From Maribellus sp. CM-23 (GTDB lineage: Bacteria; Bacteroidota; Bacteroidia; Bacteroidales; Prolixibacteraceae): 64,000 nucleotides of DNA. Every line of letters begins with the position of its first letter. The first letter of the stretch is position 1. Shown in pieces: positions 44,789-53,655 of the stretch. Where the stretch lies: NCBI RefSeq assembly GCF_021354595.1, contig NZ_JADWYJ010000008.1:98681-162680 (forward strand). The letters are read 5' to 3'. A program made the position numbers and the translations under genes. A model generated the notes under the pieces. That model did no database searches and was not told the DNA's origin. It worked only from the letters and a program-made list of their open reading frames with translations.

Positions 44789-46705
44789 CTATCCATAATA
44801 TTTTAACACCAATATACTGATATCATCATTTTGCTCTGCGTCGCCTGCAAACAACCGAACACTCGTCTCAATTCTTTTTACCATTTCTTTAGGTTCAAGG
44901 CCAACCAGGCTCTTCAGATTTTCTTTTAGTCTTTCATGCCCATAAAAAAGTCTGTTCGAGTCGCTACGTTCGGTAACACCGTCGGTATACAAAACAATGG
45001 AATCGCCTTTTTCCAGCTGATACCTTCCTTCGCGGTATCCTTTATCGCGGTACAATCCTAAAGGCAAACCATGCGATTCAACCAGTACTTCAATATTCCC
45101 GTTAGCTTTAACAATGTAGGTCGAATTATGTGCTGCGTTGCAGTAGGTCAGTTTTCCGGTTTTGATATCCAGAATTCCTAAAAATAAAGTCAAAAAGAAC
45201 TGATGCATATTATTTGAATGCAACTCATTGTTGACCCGCGCCACTATCGATGAGCATCGTTTGATCGCCAGATCAGATGCAATGGTTTTTATAACTGTTT
45301 GGGATACACTCATAAAAAGTGCAGCAGGAACACCACTTCCGGAAACATCCCCCATCGATAAGACCAAATGGTCCTTGTCTTTGAAAAAGTAATCAAACAA
45401 ATCGCCACTAACAATTCTTGCCGGATTATAGGAGGCAAACAAGTCAATCTCGGCAATATTCGGAAATGCAGGAAAGTCAACCTTAATTAAGCTTTTCTGA
45501 ATTTCAGCTGCCTGCAGTAAGTCAGTATGTTGTAGTTTATTAAACTTTTCTTCTTTCGAAGCTTTTAACTGGTACTGTTCGTACCAAAGTTTCATCAGGT
45601 TTAAACTGTCAGCAACCTGTTTTATCTCATTCATCGATTCTTCTCCCGCGTACGATTCGCTGGAAATATTGGTAAATCTCGTTAACTGCGAGGTAACGCT
45701 GCTAAGCGGCTGAATTTGTTTATTGGAAATATAGGTAACCAAAATGTAGATGATCAGAATTCCCAACACCGAGAAAAAAAGCATTTTCAAAATGGGTACA
45801 TAAAGTGGCTCGAACAGCTCTTTGTGCGGAATAACCAGCAAAAGTATCCATTCGTTTTCTTCAATTCGCGAATGATATACAAAACTCTTCTCATAGTTCA
45901 GCGTCTCAGGATAAGCCACAATCGAACCGGTGTTTGAACTTGTGAGGAAATCGTCAACTCTTAGTTGCCTTTTCTTAAAAACTTCGGGTGGTATATCCCG
46001 CAGGTTTCGGGTTAAAATCCATTCTTTATTTGGATGAGAGATATAGGTTCCGTCTTTTGACATTAAAACAGAATAGCCTTTTTCCCCAATTTTGATCTTG
46101 TTGATGGACTCGTTGAGTTGCAACAGCGACAATTCGCAAACAACCTCGCCAATTTGTATTGTTTTATCATTTCGAACGTAATAAATCGGCGAATAGAAAG
46201 CGACGACGACGTGCTTATTCCTTTCACAAAAAATAGGTTCCGACCAATTTTGTTTTTTTCCTTCTGCCAGCGCTTTATAATTTGGGTGTTTACTCACGCA
46301 ATTCTCAAAGGGTTTATTCCCCTCAAAAAAATACGTTGAATCATTTTCACGGTAACTAAAATAATTATGGGACTTCAGTTCCAAGGTTGAATCAATATTA
46401 ATATGAATCGCATTAATAAACTGATACTTCCTTAAAAGATGGTCGAAGAATGGCTGTACATAATCTTTCTGATCGTAAAATACAATCTGGTCGGCGACAT
46501 TCTGTGTAACCTCCTTTGTTGTGACAACATATTTTTTTATTTCGGCGGCAACCTCAGCCCCTGCACTAACTGCTTTATTGTCAATATTCTCCTCTATTAT
46601 CTTCATATTAAAAAGAAAATAAATGACAATAAATGCAATAAAGACAGCCACTACCGCAAGGGAAATATAAATACTAAGGCGATAGGCCAACGATTTATCT
46701 AACAT
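44789..46705 (-). CDS. Membrane sensor protein with SpoIIE-type PP2C phosphatase
   Basis: The 638-residue product has an N-terminal TM helix (about 10-34), a large extracytoplasmic sensor region (about 35-300) with dCache-like features (YSPIYYVRND, GYSVLMSKDGTYISHP), a second TM (about 305-330, ISN after ILVTY), a HAMP-like linker and a C-terminal SpoIIE phosphatase: VSGDLFDYF, SMGDVSGSGVPAALFMS and YTDGVTERSD supply the metal-binding Asp residues. It probably senses a small ligand and dephosphorylates an anti-sigma-antagonist or similar protein. No partner kinase or STAS protein is adjacent. Confidence 0.9.
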   Translation of the reverse strand: MLDKSLAYRLSIYISLAVVAVFIAFIVIYFLFNMKIIEENIDNKAVSAGAEVAAEIKKYVVTTKEVTQNVADQIVFYDQKDYVQPFFDHLLRKYQFINAIHINIDSTLELKSHNYFSYRENDSTYFFEGNKPFENCVSKHPNYKALAEGKKQNWSEPIFCERNKHVVVAFYSPIYYVRNDKTIQIGEVVCELSLLQLNESINKIKIGEKGYSVLMSKDGTYISHPNKEWILTRNLRDIPPEVFKKRQLRVDDFLTSSNTGSIVAYPETLNYEKSFVYHSRIEENEWILLLVIPHKELFEPLYVPILKMLFFSVLGILIIYILVTYISNKQIQPLSSVTSQLTRFTNISSESYAGEESMNEIKQVADSLNLMKLWYEQYQLKASKEEKFNKLQHTDLLQAAEIQKSLIKVDFPAFPNIAEIDLFASYNPARIVSGDLFDYFFKDKDHLVLSMGDVSGSGVPAALFMSVSQTVIKTIASDLAIKRCSSIVARVNNELHSNNMHQFFLTLFLGILDIKTGKLTYCNAAHNSTYIVKANGNIEVLVESHGLPLGLYRDKGYREGRYQLEKGDSIVLYTDGVTERSDSNRLFYGHERLKENLKSLVGLEPKEMVKRIETSVRLFAGDAEQNDDISILVLKYYG

Positions 46706-46736
46706 AGTAACTGATTTTCATCTTCCGGAATACAAT

Positions 46737-47621
46737 TTAGGTATTTTTTGATAAATAATCACCCAAATAAGTCAGCCATTGTCGGGTTCCATTAAATTTA
46801 CAGCTGAAAGATGCTACTCGGGAAGCTTTTGTTAATGCAGACGTAAATTCGCGTTCCAAAAGATAGTAATAACAAAAAGCCCCATGCAGGATATCACCGG
46901 CGCCAAGGGTATCTTTTGTCAGCACATTTTCGACCTGAATTTCGCTTTCATTTTTCCCTTTTCGAAAAAGGATACTATCTCCGCCACGCGAAATAGCAGC
47001 CGAGTGGATGCCCAACTCATTGAGATAGTCAAAAACATCAGCAGGTGAAGAACAAAAAGGTGGATAAAAATCGGAAGAGCAGATAGCGATGTCAACAAAC
47101 GGAAGTAATTCAGGAAGATGCGGTTTCCAGCTACCACAGTCAAGTACAACAGGGATTTTCCGGCTTCTGGCTTCCCGGGCAAGCGCTACACTAAACTCGG
47201 GATAAAAACCATCCATCATCACAATTTCCGGGTTTATTTCATCCAGTATTTGCTTTGGCGTATAAACTGTTTCTAACGGTAGCGGATGATGCGTAAATAT
47301 ATTCCGGTCGCCATTACCCGAAGTTACCACCGTGGCAATAACCGGTTGATTGGCTTTTTCTGCCGACAGGTCCGTAAAATCTATATTGCTAATTTCAAAA
47401 TCATTTCTCACCAGGTCTGAAAACGAATTCTCCCCTGCCGAGCTAATTAAAAATGCTCCGTCATTCAAGGCCGAAAAAGCAATGGCCGCGTTTGTTGCCG
47501 GGCCACCGACAAGCATCTCCGGAGCAGTTACTTTTACTTTTTGATTGGCTTCCGGAAATACATCAACAAAATACTGGATGTCGACTGTTGTAAGTCCAAC
47601 AAACAATCCTTTAAATTTCAT
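46737..47621 (-). CDS. PfkB-family carbohydrate kinase
   Basis: The 294-residue product has the PfkB motifs: GGPATNAAIAFSAL near residue 40 and KDTLGAGDILHGAF with the catalytic Asp of GAGD near residue 240. Members phosphorylate sugars or nucleosides such as ribose, fructose, adenosine or 2-keto-3-deoxygluconate. The N-terminal GLFVGLTTVDI suggests the ribokinase-like fold. The substrate is not decidable. Confidence 0.9.
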   Translation of the reverse strand: MKFKGLFVGLTTVDIQYFVDVFPEANQKVKVTAPEMLVGGPATNAAIAFSALNDGAFLISSAGENSFSDLVRNDFEISNIDFTDLSAEKANQPVIATVVTSGNGDRNIFTHHPLPLETVYTPKQILDEINPEIVMMDGFYPEFSVALAREARSRKIPVVLDCGSWKPHLPELLPFVDIAICSSDFYPPFCSSPADVFDYLNELGIHSAAISRGGDSILFRKGKNESEIQVENVLTKDTLGAGDILHGAFCYYYLLEREFTSALTKASRVASFSCKFNGTRQWLTYLGDYLSKNT

Positions 47622-47868
47622 CTGTTTATTACTGTCAATTTTCTATGGTAACAGATGGAACTCGCATGATTATAATCGCTTATGTATGAAAACTTACTCA
47701 TACTCGTTTCATTCCTTAAAAGATTAAAAAAGATAAGGTTCGACTACTGGCAATTTTTGGATTGAGTCGCCTTCTATAAATAAGAAAAGCTGCCAGAGAA
47801 TTTCTGACAGCTAATATATTTTTCCAGTAAGCTATTCTTTTCGAACAGCTTTCTGTTTAGCTCCTTTA

Positions 47869-48615
47869 TTATGTGTTCATCGCGCCGCAAACAGTAATTA
47901 CCTGTCCGCTTACGTACGACGATAAATCAGAGGCCAGGAAAGTTGCCACTCCGGCTACTTCCTCGGGTGTTCCACCACGTTTCATCGGGATTGATTCTTC
48001 CCATGCTTTACGAGCTTCTTCCGGAATTTTACCGGTCATTTCGGTAATGATAAAACCAGGTGCGATGGCGTTCGAACGAATTCCCCTAGACCCCAGTTCG
48101 CGCGCAATAGACTTGGTAAAACCAATGATGCCTGCTTTTGACGCTGAATAGTTAGATTGTCCGGCATTTCCGCTAACTCCTACAACCGAGCTAAGGTTAA
48201 TGATCGAGCCACTGCGTTGTTTCAGCATGGTTTTTTGCGCCGCTTTTGTGAAGTTGAAAACAGATTTTAGGTTTACACTGATTACTGCATCCCACTGGTC
48301 TTCTGTCATTCTCATCAACAGCGTATCTTTTGTAATTCCGGCATTGTTTACCAAAACATCAACTCTTCCGAAGTCGTTTACAATCTGCGTTACCACTCTG
48401 TCTGTATCGTCAAACTTGCTGGCGTCAGAAGCATAACCTTTTGCCTGTACTCCCAAAGCCGCTAATTCTGCTTCGGTTGCCTTCATGTTTTCATCTTCAA
48501 AAAGATCGGTGAAGGCAATGTTACAACCTTCTTGTGCAAATTTTACAGCGATTGCTTTTCCAATTCCGCGCGAGGCGCCGGTAACAATCGCGGTCTTTCC
48601 TTCAAGTAGTTTCAT
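47869..48615 (-). CDS. fabG: 3-oxoacyl-[acyl-carrier-protein] reductase
   Basis: The 248-residue SDR has TGASRGIG (nucleotide binding), NNAGITKD, and the catalytic Ser-Tyr-Lys set in SSVVGVSGNAGQSNYSASK, ending in the family-typical SGQVITVCGAMNT. Length and pattern fit FabG, which reduces 3-ketoacyl-ACP with NADPH in fatty acid synthesis. Not clustered with other fab genes in the window, and SDR paralogues exist, so fabG is the most likely but not certain name. Confidence 0.9.
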   Translation of the reverse strand: MKLLEGKTAIVTGASRGIGKAIAVKFAQEGCNIAFTDLFEDENMKATEAELAALGVQAKGYASDASKFDDTDRVVTQIVNDFGRVDVLVNNAGITKDTLLMRMTEDQWDAVISVNLKSVFNFTKAAQKTMLKQRSGSIINLSSVVGVSGNAGQSNYSASKAGIIGFTKSIARELGSRGIRSNAIAPGFIITEMTGKIPEEARKAWEESIPMKRGGTPEEVAGVATFLASDLSSYVSGQVITVCGAMNT

Positions 48616-48784
48616 TTTAAATTATGTTTTGTACTGTTATACTATCAACGGTATTTGCAGGGGAAAACTGCGAGGCAAATATAATTTTTCTTCATCGGAA
48701 AAGAAAAGCAGCGTAACGAATATGCAATTTTGCCACTAACAATTCCGCGTGCCCGACTAAACTTCAAACCAATGGTTGAAAAAT

Positions 48785-49522
48785 TCAAAACAACTCACTG
48801 GACAGTTTTGTCAATATCTCTGATGCTTTTCCTTTTAAATGAATATCGGTGATCTGCGATGTAAACATCGACTCTTCTGGATTAATCTCAATAATTGTTG
48901 CGCCAGATTGTTTCGCTGTTCGCGGTACGTACGAAGCCGGCGTAACTTCTCCGGTCGATCCTATAATAAGGCAAACCTTTGCCCGTTCGGCAGCTGCGAA
49001 GGAATTGGAATACGCCTCGTGAGGTATTCCTTCTCCGAAGAATATAAAATCAGGTTTCAATATTTCCGAATCTTTTTTACACAACGGAGGCAGTGACTCC
49101 AAATCCACCTCATTCACATCGTAAACCGATCCGCATTTCAGGCATTTCAGCTTTTTAGAATTACCATGAAATTCGTAAACTTCCTTGTTACCGGCTTCGT
49201 GGTGAAGGTTGTCGATATTTTGAGTAATAACGGCTTGCAACAGTCCGGCTTCCTCCATTTTTGCAAGCACCAAATGCGCAGGATTCGGCTTTGCATCGGC
49301 AAAAAAATCATAAAATATTTCGCGAATGTATCCCCAACATTTTTCAGCATGATCCAGGTAATACCCCAGGTCCAGCACTTCCGGATTGTATTTGTTCCAC
49401 AAACCGTGCTCTCCCCGAAACGGAGGAACTCCGCTTTCCACTGATATTCCGGCACCGGTAAAAGCAATCGTAAAGTCTGACTCTTTGAGTATTTTGGCTG
49501 TTTCTTTTATCAATAAATCCAT
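48785..49522 (-). CDS. cobB: NAD-dependent deacylase (sirtuin, CobB type)
   Basis: The 245-residue product has GAGISVESGVPPFRG and TQNIDNLHHEAG, the catalytic His in FHGN and the C-terminal GSTGEVTPASY and IIEIN strands of the Rossmann part. The zinc ribbon is odd: the first pair CLKC is kept, but the second pair reads LCKKD, so the fourth ligand would be Asp or another residue instead of Cys. It likely deacetylates or deacylates proteins at the expense of NAD. Confidence 0.92.
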   Translation of the reverse strand: MDLLIKETAKILKESDFTIAFTGAGISVESGVPPFRGEHGLWNKYNPEVLDLGYYLDHAEKCWGYIREIFYDFFADAKPNPAHLVLAKMEEAGLLQAVITQNIDNLHHEAGNKEVYEFHGNSKKLKCLKCGSVYDVNEVDLESLPPLCKKDSEILKPDFIFFGEGIPHEAYSNSFAAAERAKVCLIIGSTGEVTPASYVPRTAKQSGATIIEINPEESMFTSQITDIHLKGKASEILTKLSSELF

Positions 49523-49699
49523 TTAACTATGTTTTGAAAAATCTAAATTTAGAAATTATCGCTCAACCATATTCCAAGAATCGGCTCTATTTATTCACCA
49601 TTTCGTGCGCCACTAAATAAATGCCGGATTATCACTCAACAAACCAGATATAAAATCAGTTGAAAAAAATCATTTAAATTTGCGGAAACATTGAATAGA

Positions 49700-51094
49700 A
49701 TGCTTGATCAATCCACCATATGTGCCATTTCTACTTCGCCGGGAATGGGAGCCATCGCAGTAATCCGGCTCTCTGGTAGCGAAGCCATTACAATTGCCGA
49801 TAAATCGTTTCGTAGTCCGAACAAAAATAAAAAGCTCACTGAGCAAGCGCCCAACACGCTTCACTTCGGACAATTTACTGACCAACAAGAAATTATTGAC
49901 GAAGTTGTTGTGGCTTTGTTTAAGGCGCCCCACTCTTTTACGGGTGAGGATATTGTGGAAATATCCTGTCACGGATCAACTTTTATTCAGCAAAAGATTC
50001 TGGAAGTACTGATTGAGAATGGAGCGCGTATGGCTTTGCCAGGAGAGTTTACACAACGTTCGTTTCTAAATGGAAAAATGGATCTTTCGCAGGCAGAAGC
50101 CGTGGCCGATGTAATTGCCTCGTCGAATGCTGCGGCGCATAAACTGGCACTTAACCAGATGCGTGGAGGATTCTCAAAAGAAATCGGGGCACTGCGTGAA
50201 CAGCTGCTTCATTTTACAGCCATGGTTGAACTTGAACTCGATTTTAGCGAAGAAGATGTGGAATTTGCTGACAGAAGTGAACTTCGCAACCTGACTGAAA
50301 GAATCGAACGCCTCTTGCGCAAGCTCAAAAACTCGTTTCAACTGGGGAATGCCATCAAAAATGGAATTCCGGTAGCCATTGTAGGCGAAACCAACGTTGG
50401 AAAATCGACCCTGTTAAATGCCCTGCTGAATGAAGACAAAGCGATTGTTTCGGATATCCACGGAACCACCCGCGATGTTATCGAGGACGTAGTGAACATT
50501 CACGGAACCGCTTTTCGCTTCTTTGACACGGCCGGCATCCGCGAAACCAGCGATCACATAGAAAACCTGGGTATTGAAAGAAGTTATAGTAAACTGGAAC
50601 AAGCCACAGTGGTATTATTGGTAGTGGATACACATAATCCTTACCCGCTTGTAAAAAGCCGGATTGACAAGATCAGGGAGCGTATTTCTCCCGGACAAAC
50701 ATTGATAATTGTTGCCAATAAAATTGATTCGGGACTGCGTGATACCATCCAGCTACTGGAAGTACTCGACTTGGCAGATAACGAGAAGATGATATTTATT
50801 GCCGCCAGGAAAAAAGAAAACCTGGATGAACTGATCGACCACATGATCCATTCGGTAAACATCGATACCGTTGAACAGGATGTGATTGTTACCAACGCAC
50901 GGCACTATGAGATATTAAAACATGCACACGATGCCATTTTGCGTGTTTTAAACGGACTCGATACCGGAATTACCGGTGATTTTCTTTCACAGGATATTCG
51001 TGAATGCCTGCATTATCTCTCAGAAATCACCGGAGAAATCAGTAACTACGAAGTACTGGGACATATTTTTAAGAATTTCTGTATCGGAAAGTAA
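49700..51094 (+). CDS. mnmE: tRNA modification GTPase MnmE
   Basis: The ATG at 49700 gives MLDQSTICAISTSPGMGAIA; an upstream TTG (49691) is not needed. The 464-residue product has the N-terminal tetrahydrofolate-binding domain (SCHGSTFIQQ, LPGEFTQRSFLNGKMDLSQAEAVAD), a Ras-like G domain inserted in the helical domain (VGETNVGKST, DIHGTTRD, DTAGIRET), and the C-terminal FCIGK motif that binds the catalytic cysteine loop. MnmE-MnmG modifies uridine 34 of certain tRNAs. MnmG is not in the window. Confidence 0.97.
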   Translation: MLDQSTICAISTSPGMGAIAVIRLSGSEAITIADKSFRSPNKNKKLTEQAPNTLHFGQFTDQQEIIDEVVVALFKAPHSFTGEDIVEISCHGSTFIQQKILEVLIENGARMALPGEFTQRSFLNGKMDLSQAEAVADVIASSNAAAHKLALNQMRGGFSKEIGALREQLLHFTAMVELELDFSEEDVEFADRSELRNLTERIERLLRKLKNSFQLGNAIKNGIPVAIVGETNVGKSTLLNALLNEDKAIVSDIHGTTRDVIEDVVNIHGTAFRFFDTAGIRETSDHIENLGIERSYSKLEQATVVLLVVDTHNPYPLVKSRIDKIRERISPGQTLIIVANKIDSGLRDTIQLLEVLDLADNEKMIFIAARKKENLDELIDHMIHSVNIDTVEQDVIVTNARHYEILKHAHDAILRVLNGLDTGITGDFLSQDIRECLHYLSEITGEISNYEVLGHIFKNFCIGK

Positions 51095-51127
51095 CGCCAT
51101 CAAACTTTCTCGATTTAATCCACTAAA

Positions 51128-51742
51128 ATGAAGCTAAAAAAAATAATTCCGGAGTTAGCCCAGAGCATTATTGAAGCAGGTTTTGACACTAATCCCAGAG
51201 AAATACAAAGTAGTTGCATTTCCAAAATAAAATCAGGTGCAGACCTGTTAGTAATCTCTCCTGAGGATTCAGGAAAATCCACAACTATTGTTATTGGCAT
51301 TATTCAGCAGCTAAAAAAGGCATACGAAGAAGCTCCCCGCGCAATCGTAATGGTATCGGACAGAGACAAAGCTTTTGAACTTGAAGAACAATTCAAATTA
51401 ATGGGAAGTAAGACCAACCTGCGCATATTTACAGTTTTTGATAAAGGAGATATTCAATATCAGAAAGATATGATTTATGAGGGGCTGGATATTTTAATTG
51501 GTACACCAATACGAATAAATGAACTGCTAAGTATTACAGGCATTCCAACTACAGCTCTTAAAATATTGGCAATAGATGATGCAGAAATGATATTTCCGGG
51601 CAAATACCATACTGTTGTTTACAGAATTGCTGAACGAACCAAAAAATTGCAATTTCTATTCTTTGCCAACAAATGGCACGAAAAATTCGAAGATCTTACT
51701 GAACGTATACTAAAAAACCCGGTTATCATTCGGAAAGATTAA
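51128..51742 (+). CDS. RecA1-only DEAD-box-helicase-like protein
   Basis: The 204-residue product covers only the first RecA-like domain of a DEAD-box helicase. A Q-motif-like region (PREIQSSCISKI), a P-loop SPEDSGKST (the second glycine of A..G.GKT is replaced by Ser/Asp), a DEAD-equivalent IDDAE, and FFAN in place of SAT. There is no second RecA domain before the stop, so it is either a truncated helicase or a small dedicated ATPase/RNA-binding module. It lies 33 bases after mnmE in the same direction and may be cotranscribed. Confidence 0.75.
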   Translation: MKLKKIIPELAQSIIEAGFDTNPREIQSSCISKIKSGADLLVISPEDSGKSTTIVIGIIQQLKKAYEEAPRAIVMVSDRDKAFELEEQFKLMGSKTNLRIFTVFDKGDIQYQKDMIYEGLDILIGTPIRINELLSITGIPTTALKILAIDDAEMIFPGKYHTVVYRIAERTKKLQFLFFANKWHEKFEDLTERILKNPVIIRKD

Positions 51743-51879
51743 TCGTATTTCGTAGTTAAACGCCTTGTTTTTAGCTCCGGGGACAGATAATGCCCCCAAA
51801 ACCTTACTCCTTCAATTTTAAATCCGGGGTTAAACAAACAACAGGATTCTCCTTCCGCAAGTGTCGGATATCCAATTGT

Positions 51880-52110
51880 GTCGGGCACTTTCCCATCAAC
51901 GCCGAAAAGCCTTACATCAGGGTCGAAAAGCCTTGCGCCAGGGTCGGGAACACTTCCACCTGAGGCGGGTAAATTTCCGCCGGTGTCGAATTATTTGCCG
52001 GCCAGGGAGTTTTCTTATGCATATACGTCGGATTGTTTTCCGGTTAAGACAGATTACCTGCTGCCAGGGTCGGATTCGTTTTCAATTGGAGCGGATTGGT
52101 TTCCGGTGTT
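51880..52110. repeat. Array of eleven degenerate 21-bp tandem units
   Basis: From 51880 to 52110 the sequence divides exactly into 11 units of 21 bp, most starting with GTCGGA/GTCGAA-like bases followed by an AT-rich core and a GC-rich end (for example units at 51901, 51922, 52027 and 52069). Units differ at many positions but keep length and phase. Two plus-strand frames stay open across the array, one reading as heptapeptides of the form [SA]-x-x-[FL]-P-x-x. A coding role is unproven. Confidence 0.75.
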
Positions 52111-52120
52111 ACCACGAAAA

Positions 52121-52152
52121 ACCGGGTAAAGAAAAATTCCTCTTTACCCGGT
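52121..52152. repeat. Perfect 12-bp hairpin after the 21-bp array
   Basis: ACCGGGTAAAGA (52121-52132) and TCTTTACCCGGT (52141-52152) pair exactly around 8 bases. On the minus strand it is followed by TTTTCG, so a weak terminator is possible. Confidence 0.7.
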
Positions 52153-52278
52153 ATATAAATGCAAACAATTAAAATTTCGCATATCCGTTTAATTACCACA
52201 AATATTTGCAACCAAAACAATATCAAACATTTATCGTGGTTATCGTATTTTAAAATACATTACTCACCCTGATTGCGA

Positions 52279-52294
52279 TCCGTCAGTTGACGGA
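52279..52294. repeat. Palindromic repeat TCCGTCAGTTGACGGA (copy 3)
   Basis: Third copy of the window palindrome (also 30248-30263 and 38150-38163). It is only 9 bases upstream of another hairpin at 52303-52326, so both may belong to one interspersed repeat unit. Confidence 0.65.
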
Positions 52295-52302
52295 CACAAT
52301 CG

Positions 52303-52326
52303 TCCCTCTCTTCACGAAGAGAGGGA
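52303..52326. repeat. Perfect 11-bp hairpin
   Basis: TCCCTCTCTTC and GAAGAGAGGGA are exact reverse complements with a 2-base AC loop. It lies 3' of the minus-strand gene at 52399 and may act as an mRNA 3'-end or protein-binding element. Confidence 0.65.
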
Positions 52327-52398
52327 ACGAGGGAGAGTTCTTTTGATCTAAAAAATTCATTTTGTGGCATCATTTCGGATATGCATATTAAAATTGTA

Positions 52399-53112
52399 TT
52401 ATTCTGTCACCTCTTCTTCTGCCCTGTGCTTTTTTTTCATTTTCCCCACTACTTTCGAGAATGTAAATTCCTCTTTTAAAAGTGGCTCATCAACATAGTA
52501 CCCCGATGCTATTTTACAAATTCCAATAACCTCATTATACACTTCCATAAAGGCTTTTACCGCCTCTTCCGAAACCTGTTTGGTTGTTACCTTCAGGCCT
52601 TCCTGCAATACATTGGCCTCGCTTACTTGGCCGGCATAGTCTAAAATACGTTCTATCAACGCGGGATTGATCCCCTTTTCAGCCATCTCTCCTGACAGAA
52701 CTTCGTCCATCCCCTTACGAAAGGCAAACAACAGTTGTATCAAGGCTTCCTGGTCGCCCTTACGGGCTTTTTTATAGTCGGTGCCATAGCCCAGCTTTTT
52801 CAGTATGGCACCGGCCTGTTCTTTAAAGTCGACCTCAATCTGTGTTTTTACAAACGAGAGGTCGCGCAGGGCGGGTATCTGGATGTTTTCGAGCTGCATG
52901 GTAGCTTGACGCAGCACTTCTTTTTTGTCGAGCCCCAGGTAGCGCTCTGTGGCATCGTCGATTTTTGTTTCAAAATGAGTAGCGTATTCATCATTCCAGT
53001 TGGAACGAATCACGCTAAGGTCGGTTAAATGGTTGCGAAACGAACCTAAGATGGTTTTCGATGCAAGCAACATTTCAACGTCTTTGCACCGGTAATTTCT
53101 GTTTGTAGGCAT
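52399..53112 (-). CDS. Uncharacterised helical protein
   Basis: The 237-residue product is mostly charged and helical with no signal peptide or TM segment. Recurrent stretches such as LTDLSVIRSNWNDEYATHFE and EANVLQEGLKVTTKQVSEEAVKAF suggest a helical bundle. The C-terminus is very basic (KKKHR) followed by acidic residues. I do not recognise a family with confidence. It is separated from the TIR operon by a 543-bp gap and is on the opposite strand. Confidence 0.75.
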   Translation of the reverse strand: MPTNRNYRCKDVEMLLASKTILGSFRNHLTDLSVIRSNWNDEYATHFETKIDDATERYLGLDKKEVLRQATMQLENIQIPALRDLSFVKTQIEVDFKEQAGAILKKLGYGTDYKKARKGDQEALIQLLFAFRKGMDEVLSGEMAEKGINPALIERILDYAGQVSEANVLQEGLKVTTKQVSEEAVKAFMEVYNEVIGICKIASGYYVDEPLLKEEFTFSKVVGKMKKKHRAEEEVTE

Positions 53113-53655
53113 AATTTAAAATTTAAAGAATTAGTATATTTATTTGTTAACAGCCTACAAATTACAAAATACCAATACGTTAAGAAAATTTCCAAGGTAT
53201 GTTTTTATCGGAAACTGTTATCGAGGCTAATTATTAAAAGAATGAATATGATTAAAGCACGATAAATTGGAAAATGCAAGTTTTAGTATTGAATTAAAGT
53301 CGACAAAATAATTAGAAATTGGACGGAAGCCAGATACGACACAAGAACATCAAAAAACGAAACATCAGTTCTCCTTTTGAACACACTTCTATTATTCCGC
53401 CCCTGCAAATACCTACATATACTTGGTTTTGCAACACTTACAACTCTTTATAAAAAAACACAATCTAATTAACAGTCGAGGCAACAACATTTTATATTTC
53501 CTCAGCTTGACATATTAATTATTACTAAATAATGATTAGTTTAGTAGACACAGAAATCGGAATCAATATACCAGACTATAATCCCAAATATGTTATAGCC
53601 TAACAAAGATGTGTTTCCTAATTAATAATGCGAACCAACTAAAAAACCAGAGTAT
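53113..53655. other. AT-rich intergenic gap before the TIR/RyR operon
   Basis: I see no coding frame and no clear TAnnTTTG promoter on the plus strand. The nearest partial match is TATACTTG near 53424. A+T-rich inverted segments occur around 53515-53540 and 53577-53599. The gap may contain the operon's promoter in a form I cannot recognise, or a decayed gene. Confidence 0.5.

Noticed and set aside
47730..47760. tRNA-like GGTTCGACTAC segment
   Set aside because: The rest of the T arm, anticodon arm and acceptor stem cannot be formed around it.
51880..52110. CRISPR array
   Set aside because: Units are contiguous and degenerate with no conserved repeat-spacer alternation and no cas genes.
51861..52172. 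Two overlapping small frames (103 and 83 residues) across the 21-bp array as real proteins
   Set aside because: Both start with GTG inside the repeat zone, have no leader and no recognisable fold beyond the heptads forced by the 21-bp period. Kept as a repeat finding only.
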